From Casimicrobiaceae bacterium (GTDB taxonomy: Bacteria > Pseudomonadota > Gammaproteobacteria > Burkholderiales > Casimicrobiaceae): 11,739 bases of DNA. This document shows, piece after piece, positions 7,781 to 11,739 of this stretch; the stretch's first letter is position 1, and each line of letters opens with the position of its first letter. The stretch spans positions 1 through 11,739 of the forward strand of contig CATPAO010000270.1 of assembly GCA_955652025.1 (NCBI GenBank), in the 5' to 3' direction. The notes beneath the pieces were generated by a model. It made no database searches. It saw only the letters and a list, made by a program, of their open reading frames with translations, and was not told where the DNA came from. A program made the translations under genes and the position numbers.

Positions 7781-7883
7781 GTCGCGCGCAATCATGGCGC
7801 CGTAGAGGTCGAGCGCTGCCCGTTCAGCGCAATTCGATCTGAGCCCGACACCGCGCCTCTATGTGTTCGGAAAGGAGACTGCT

Positions 7884-8201
7884 ATGACATCGAATCTCGG
7901 CTTGCACCGCGTGCGCAGTGTAGTTATCGCGTTCCTCGCTCTTGGCACCACGGCAGCGGTTGCCGACGCAACCGTGGAGCGGGAATCGGTGGCGACCAGT
8001 CCAGCGACAATGTCGCTTGCCGCTGCGACGACGACGTCCATCGATGGCCGAATCACGACTGATGCATCGCAAGGCTTTCCGCCATGGCAAGCCGGCGTCC
8101 GCAAAGCTGCTGCGGAAGGTCCCGACGTCTTGCGGCGCTACGTCCAGCGGACCCGCATGATCCACAACTACTACTACGGGGACTTCGCGAAGGGGCAATG
8201 A
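7884..8201 (+). CDS. Small secreted protein of unknown function, 105 aa
   Basis: The start is ATG 7884, chosen because AAGGAG ends about 8 nt upstream; an in-frame ATG at 7863 has no such site. The N-terminus is a clear Sec signal peptide: basic HRVR, core SVVIAFLALGTTA and a cut after AVA at residue 27. The mature protein of about 78 residues has a Thr/Ala-rich linker (about 37-62) and a conserved-looking C-terminal end FPPWQAGVRKAAAEG then DVLRRYVQRTRMIHNYYYGD, rich in aromatic and basic residues and ending FAKGQ. There are no cysteines in the mature part and no lipobox. The family is not one I can name. It follows the regulator gene and its upstream region carries the tripartite motif, so control by the BTAD protein is plausible. 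Confidence 0.75.
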   Translation: MTSNLGLHRVRSVVIAFLALGTTAAVADATVERESVATSPATMSLAAATTTSIDGRITTDASQGFPPWQAGVRKAAAEGPDVLRRYVQRTRMIHNYYYGDFAKGQ

Positions 8202-8313
8202 GTGTGTTGCGCAATCGTCAGTCGCGTTTCGCAGGCCCGCGGCGATCCTGCACCCCCGAGACACGTACTGGGCCTCTCCCTATTCAACCTCATCGAGCAG
8301 CTGGTCGCGAAAA

Positions 8314-8343
8314 CGTGACCTGAAGGATCACGGTGCGATCACG
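8314..8343 (+). promoter_or_regulatory. Tripartite operator motif, copy 2
   Basis: CGTGACC, 5 bp (TGAAG), GATCACG, 4 bp (GTGC), GATCACG. The two heptamers are identical and exactly 11 bp apart. The whole 30-bp layout repeats copy 1 at 7751-7780, including the TGA at the start of the first spacer. A -10-like TCGAAT lies at 8351-8356, 7 bp past the last heptamer. It is 66 bp before the 76-aa protein gene. Here the inverted pair is imperfect (CGTGACC/GATCACG), which argues for a protein-binding site over an RNA hairpin. Confidence 0.52.
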
Positions 8344-8409
8344 CTTCCAGTCGAATATGCGTGGGCGGTCGCGACGAATCGAGCAATCGGACCCATCAAG
8401 GAGAAAACC

Positions 8410-8640
8410 ATGAGTAATGCAGTAACCTTGTTGTCGTTGTTGGCGCTGACCGCCGCCGCTTGCGCGGAGCTTCCCGACCAGCAATCGGAGCCGCGAGCGG
8501 AGCGGGTTTACCGGACCGGCAGCAACATTCCGGTGCACGATCGGACCCCGACCGGAAACGTTCTCACGCTCGATCGCGATTCAGTCGAGGAGACGATGAG
8601 ACACACGTCTCGCCAGCCGTCGAACGTAGGAGGTCACTGA
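8410..8640 (+). CDS. Small exported protein of unknown function, 76 aa
   Basis: The ATG at 8410 has AAGGAG 6 nt upstream. The N-terminus is hydrophobic (NAVTLLSLLALTAAACAEL) and could be a Sec signal cut after ACA. A lipoprotein site at Cys18 (TAAAC) is possible, but the -3 residue is not the usual Leu/Val and there is no N-terminal basic residue. The mature part is short, polar and probably unstructured: EPRAERVYRTGSNIPVHDR and TPTGNVLTLDRDSVEETMR. The 'YRTGSNIP' stretch looks like a conserved core, but I cannot name a family. The upstream tripartite motif matches that of the 105-aa gene, so the two are likely co-regulated. Confidence 0.68.
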   Translation: MSNAVTLLSLLALTAAACAELPDQQSEPRAERVYRTGSNIPVHDRTPTGNVLTLDRDSVEETMRHTSRQPSNVGGH

Positions 8641-8653
8641 ACGCCAAAGGAGC

Positions 8654-8670
8654 GGAAACGCCTCGTTTCC
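8654..8670. other. Perfect 7-bp hairpin between the 76-aa and 148-aa genes
   Basis: GGAAACG-CCT-CGTTTCC begins 13 nt after the stop of the 76-aa gene. A second, weaker stem GCCC-CAAAGT-GGGC follows at 8686-8699, just before the AAGGAG of the next gene. Neither is followed by a T run. They could be an mRNA processing or stability element, a rho-independent-like end, or a leader structure for the 148-aa gene. Confidence 0.35.
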
Positions 8671-8719
8671 CTTCCAAGCGCAAACGCCCCAAAGTGGGCT
8701 TATCGAAAGGAGTGCGACG

Positions 8720-9166
8720 ATGAAACGGCGTATATCGATTTCGGGCGTAGCAATTGCTGCGGTGGGTTGTTTGCTGCTGGGCAGCGCAGCGGTTGTGCCT
8801 TACGCATTCGCGTCGGACCAACACGCTTGCTCGAATGCATCCCCCAACGGCTCCTATGGCTTCTATCGGACGGGGATCAACGCGCTAGGCCCCTTGGCCG
8901 CCCTCGCGATCGCAATCTTCGACGGGAATGGCAACATGTCCGGCAGCCAGAGCGTCAGCAGAGGTGGCGTTCTCAGTTTCGACTCGCCCATCGCCGCCAC
9001 TGTCCAAGTGGCGACGGATTGCACTGGCAAAGGGTTCGCGCCCGATGGGAGCGAGTTTATCCGGATCGTTGTCGTGGACGACGGAAAAGGCTTCTATTTT
9101 TTCAGCGAGTCAGCAGGTGCCGCCATCTACGGCGTCGGCAGAAAAATTAGCGTTGACGAAAATTGA
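8720..9166 (+). CDS. Secreted protein of unknown function, 148 aa
   Basis: The ATG at 8720 has AAGGAG 7 nt upstream. The signal peptide is clear: MKRRISISG, core VAIAAVGCLLLGSAAVVP, and a cut after FAS near residue 32. The mature region is a compact beta-rich domain: NGSYGFYRTGI, LAALAIAIFDGNGNMSGSQS and SPIAATVQVATDCTGKGF, then PDGSEFIRIVVVDDGKGFYF and AIYGVGRKI. This pattern of an opening NG(S/T)YGF, a central FDGNGN and a Cys-containing C(T)GKG segment recurs in secreted proteobacterial proteins of unknown function. Two mature cysteines (in HACSNA and DCTGKG) could form a disulphide. It lacks the tripartite motif found before the two previous genes, so it may be read through from them or expressed separately. 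Confidence 0.78.
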   Translation: MKRRISISGVAIAAVGCLLLGSAAVVPYAFASDQHACSNASPNGSYGFYRTGINALGPLAALAIAIFDGNGNMSGSQSVSRGGVLSFDSPIAATVQVATDCTGKGFAPDGSEFIRIVVVDDGKGFYFFSESAGAAIYGVGRKISVDEN

Positions 9167-9596
9167 GCCGCGTTCGCATTGGGGCCCGACGTTGCCTGGC
9201 TTGAACAGGCTAGCGGGCCTCCGTGCGTTTATGGCGTAACCTGCTGCTCCACTGCGGCTGGCCTGACGACCGGGTTGATCGCACCGCCGTATTGCCAGTG
9301 TCCTTCTCATTCCGGTGTCTGCTTAGTAGAAGATCAATCGGCTGCTGTGGATCAACTGGGTCGTTCGTGCTTTTGAGTTCCGCGAATCGCCAACGAGTCG
9401 CGCTCGGCACACGTTCAAGACTTTCCCATTTTCGATCAGTGGTGGCGCGCAACTGCGATTCGCGGATGCGAGGAGCGCAATCGCGAAGAACAATGCATCG
9501 TTCCCATAAACAGACATTTTTGGGAATGATTGCGCGACGGTCGGATTCGACCTCGATCGATTCAGCGAGACGAGCCCGTTCGTGTAATCTTCCTTG
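9167..9596. other. Intergenic stretch with no supportable gene
   Basis: About 430 bp separate the 148-aa gene from the DUF885 gene. Short open frames occur on both strands but lack ribosome-binding sites and recognisable motifs. Apart from the stem-loop at 9183-9219 I see no clear promoter, repeat or RNA gene. The base composition is less GC-rich than the DUF885 gene that follows. It may be decayed sequence. Confidence 0.5.
9183..9219 (+). terminator. Two-part stem-loop downstream of the 148-aa gene
   Basis: Outer stem GGCCCG (9183-9188) / CGGGCC (9214-9219) encloses inner stem GCCTG (9194-9198) / CAGGC (9206-9210) with loop GCTTGAA. It begins 16 nt after the stop codon, where a terminator would be expected, but no T tract follows, so intrinsic termination is uncertain. 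Confidence 0.3.
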
Positions 9597-11429
9597 ATGT
9601 TAAAGACCGTCTTCAAAGCCCTCGGCGTGCTGCTCGCCGCGGCCCTGCTCGCCGCCTCGGTGTTCGTGGTCAACCTCGTCTGGTTCCGGCCCTTCAGCCT
9701 GAACCTCTTCTACGAGAAGACCTTCATCACCTTCGTGCTGGAGAAACCGGAGCTGCTGACCTCGATCGGCATTGCCGAGCAGTTCGGCTATCGCCGACAC
9801 AACGCCCACCTCGACGACGTCTCGATCGTCAAAGTCGATCGCGACTTCGCCCTCTGGCACGGATACCTAGCCGACCTGAAGTCCTACGACCTCGCGGCCC
9901 AGACGCCGGCGCAGCGCCTATCCACGCGCATTCTCACCTGGTACATCGAGAGCCAGCTCGAAGGCGAGCGGTTCCGCTTCCACGACTACCCCGTCAGCCA
10001 ACACTTCGGCATGCAGAGCCAGACGCCCGACTTCCTGATCAACCAGCACCGCATCTCCGACCGGCGCGGCGCCGAGGACTACCTCGCGCGGCTCGGCGAG
10101 GTGGGCCGCAAGTTCGACCAGGTGCTCGAGGGACTTGCGCTACGCGAGCAAAAGGGTGTGGTGCCGCCGCGCTGGGTGATCGAGCGTGTGCTCACCGAGA
10201 TGCGTGGCTTCGCCGGTAAGCCCGCGGTCGATAACCCGCTGTACAAGAACTTCGCAAGCAAGGTAGAGACGCTGCCCGAGCTCACGGCGGCCGACAAGCA
10301 GGCCCTGGAGGCACGCTGTGCTCAGGTGATCGAGAGCGGCGTAGTGCCAGCCTACCGCAAGCTAATCGCGTTCTTCGAGGATCAGCTGTCGCGGTCCACC
10401 ACGGACGACGGGGTCTGGAAGCTACCCGACGGCGATGCGTATTACGCCTATCGGTTGCGCAGAGAGACCACCACGCGGATGACTCCGCAGGAGGTGCACG
10501 ACCTCGGCCTCTCCGAGGTGGCGCGCATCGAGGCGGAGATGACGGCGATTCTCGCCGCACAGGCGCAACTGCAGCCGGGGGAGACGCCTGCCCAGGCCCT
10601 TTCGCGGCTGGCCAAGGACCCACGCTTCCTCTACCCGAACACCGACGAGGGCCGAAAGGCCGCGCTCGCCGACTACACCAAGATGATCGAAGACCAGCTC
10701 GCCCGCTCGCGCGCGGTGATCGGGCTCGTCCCCAAGGCGCTGATCGAGGTGCGGCGGATCGCCGAGTTCAAGGAGAAGACCGCGCCGGGCGCGTACTACT
10801 TCCCGCCTGCGCTCGACGGCACGCGGCCCGGCGTCTTCTATGCCAACCTGCGCGACATGAACGAGGTGCCGAAGTTCGGCATGCGCACGCTTGCATTGCA
10901 CGAGGGCGTGCCCGGCCATCACTTCCAGATTGCATTGGCGCAGCAGCAGGAGGGAGGGCCGACCTTCCGGAAGGTGCTGCCGTTCACCGCCTACGACGAG
11001 GGCTGGGCCCTCTACGCCGAGTGGCTGGGGACCGAACTGGGGCTCTATAAGGACGACCCATTCGGCGACCTGGGTCGGCTGCAGGCCGAGATGTTTCGCG
11101 CCGTGCGCCTGGTCGTCGATACCGGCATCCATTACAAGCGCTGGACGCGCGAGCGGGCCATCGCCTACATGCAGGAGAAGACCGGCATGCCCGAGGGCGG
11201 GGTCGTCACAGAGATCGAACGCTACATCGTCGAGCCCGGCCAGGCTTGCGCCTACAAGGTTGGCATGCTGCGGATCCGTGCGGCGCGCGAACGGGCGCAG
11301 AATGCGCTCGGTCCCCGGTTCGACGCCGAGGCGGAGAAGGCCTTCCACGACGTGGTGCTGGGCGGTGGGTCGCTGCCACTGGAGATACTGGACGAGCAGA
11401 TCGACGCTTGGATCAAGACTCGTCAGTAG
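9597..11429 (+). CDS. DUF885 family membrane-anchored zinc-peptidase-like protein
   Basis: This is a 610-residue protein of the DUF885 (PF05960) family, whose members look like gluzincin-type metallopeptidases. An N-terminal membrane segment or uncleaved signal lies at about 7-30 (KALGVLLAAALLAASVFVVN), so the body is probably periplasmic. The family hallmark is at 435-442, HEGVPGHH, with the two metal-binding His of an HExxxxH-like arrangement. It is followed by DEGWALYAEWLG (467-478), where the third ligand Glu is expected, and by DTGIHYKRWTRERAIAYM and VEPGQACAYKVG typical of the C-terminal helices. The length is normal for the family. The start is ATG 9597; TTG 9594 is directly upstream. 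No Shine-Dalgarno is evident, so initiation may be weak or leaderless. The physiological substrate is unknown, with peptides most likely. Codon use is more GC-biased than in the block to its left. Confidence 0.9.
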   Translation: MLKTVFKALGVLLAAALLAASVFVVNLVWFRPFSLNLFYEKTFITFVLEKPELLTSIGIAEQFGYRRHNAHLDDVSIVKVDRDFALWHGYLADLKSYDLAAQTPAQRLSTRILTWYIESQLEGERFRFHDYPVSQHFGMQSQTPDFLINQHRISDRRGAEDYLARLGEVGRKFDQVLEGLALREQKGVVPPRWVIERVLTEMRGFAGKPAVDNPLYKNFASKVETLPELTAADKQALEARCAQVIESGVVPAYRKLIAFFEDQLSRSTTDDGVWKLPDGDAYYAYRLRRETTTRMTPQEVHDLGLSEVARIEAEMTAILAAQAQLQPGETPAQALSRLAKDPRFLYPNTDEGRKAALADYTKMIEDQLARSRAVIGLVPKALIEVRRIAEFKEKTAPGAYYFPPALDGTRPGVFYANLRDMNEVPKFGMRTLALHEGVPGHHFQIALAQQQEGGPTFRKVLPFTAYDEGWALYAEWLGTELGLYKDDPFGDLGRLQAEMFRAVRLVVDTGIHYKRWTRERAIAYMQEKTGMPEGGVVTEIERYIVEPGQACAYKVGMLRIRAARERAQNALGPRFDAEAEKAFHDVVLGGGSLPLEILDEQIDAWIKTRQ

Positions 11430-11739
11430 GAAGCGAGCGGAATCGAGAGAACCGCAACGGGTACGAACTGCGCGGCAGGAATCTGCCGATTCCGCGCGTG
11501 GCCGAACACAGTTCGTCGATCGCTCCCTACTCTTTGCAGCCGCGCGTGCGTCCGCGGCGTGAAGAGCCGCCACGGCAACCCGTCGGGAAGCCACCATTCG
11601 GTCGCCGCGTTTGGGCTGCTCGATCGGGAGACCGCCGGGATTTCTTTAATCAACTCCAGGCGCTTGGCGTCCGTTTCGGCCAACATGCGCGACACACCAG
11701 TAATGTTGCCGCCCGGTCTGGGGAAACTCTTGATGAAAC
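11423..11739 (-). pseudogene. Remnant of an ABC-type substrate-binding protein gene, entering from the right edge
   Basis: The minus-strand frame is open from the window edge. It begins FIKSFPRPGGNITGVSRM and continues LAETDAKRLELIKEIPAVSR (to about 11624). 'RPGGNITGVS' and 'AKRLELIKE(xx)P(xx)SR' are strong hallmarks of the PF04392 ABC_sub_bind family, where the next residues should read like VAVLWNP. Instead the frame runs into SSSPNAATEWWLPDG and about 65 more residues with no family character before stopping at 11423-11425. Neither alternative frame restores the family pattern. So the gene has lost its C-terminal half, by frameshift or replacement. The N-terminal part lies outside the window. 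It is a different branch from the binding protein at 1116-2147. Confidence 0.65.
11478..11493. other. Perfect 6-bp hairpin after the DUF885 gene
   Basis: GGAATC-TGCC-GATTCC lies 48 bp past the DUF885 stop. An overlapping alternative pairs GCGCGG (11470-11475) with CCGCGC (11492-11497). No T run follows on either strand. It could help end transcription of the two convergent frames here, but the evidence is only the symmetry. Confidence 0.25.

Noticed and set aside
9323..9673. Minus-strand 116-codon frame spanning the intergenic region and the DUF885 start
   Set aside because: It has no ribosome-binding site or recognisable motif, and its first part is antisense to the DUF885 coding region.
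10422..11597. Long minus-strand open frame (391 codons) opposite the DUF885 gene
   Set aside because: The plus strand encodes an unmistakable DUF885 protein. The antisense frame has no family features and reflects GC-rich codon bias.
1..11739. CRISPR array, tRNA, rRNA, insertion sequence or phage integration site
   Set aside because: I saw no regularly spaced repeats, no tRNA- or rRNA-like sequence, no transposase-type frame and no terminal inverted repeats flanking any block.

Overview
The window looks like chromosomal DNA from a GC-rich proteobacterium. A beta- or gammaproteobacterium is most likely, judging by the kelch/DUF5648 surface protein, the TonB-dependent receptor with an orphan periplasmic binding protein, and the HDLRQP-type sensor kinase. 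This placement is an inference from gene families; there is no rRNA or tRNA here to confirm it.

Left block, minus strand (1-4138): a probable operon runs leftwards from a good promoter at 4217-4246. It encodes a TonB-dependent outer-membrane receptor (2189-4138), a periplasmic ABC-type substrate-binding protein with no permease or ATPase beside it (1116-2147), and a membrane histidine kinase (67-1119) that overlaps the binding-protein gene by ATGA. Together they suggest a pathway that captures a small molecule at the outer membrane, binds it in the periplasm and signals to a kinase. The kinase frame is cut by an in-frame TAA at 67-69. Kinase-like sequence continues in the same frame to the window edge, so the copy as read is truncated before its ATPase domain.

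Middle block, plus strand (4450-9166): this looks like accessory DNA. It carries a secreted kelch/DUF5648 protein whose second kelch unit has collapsed, an unrecognised 234-aa protein, a SARP-like wHTH+BTAD regulator, and three small exported-protein genes (105, 76 and 148 aa), each with an AAGGAG ribosome-binding site. The first two small genes are preceded by near-identical 30-bp motifs: an inverted half-site, then two direct heptamers with an 11-bp period. That period matches how SARP/BTAD regulators are known to bind DNA. A self-contained mini-regulon, made of the BTAD regulator and its small secreted targets, is the most interesting hypothesis in the window.

Right block (9597-11739): a membrane-anchored DUF885 zinc-peptidase-like protein in a strongly GC-biased coding style. 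On the minus strand beyond it lies the remnant of a second ABC-type substrate-binding protein gene, which enters from the right edge and loses family resemblance after about 39 residues.
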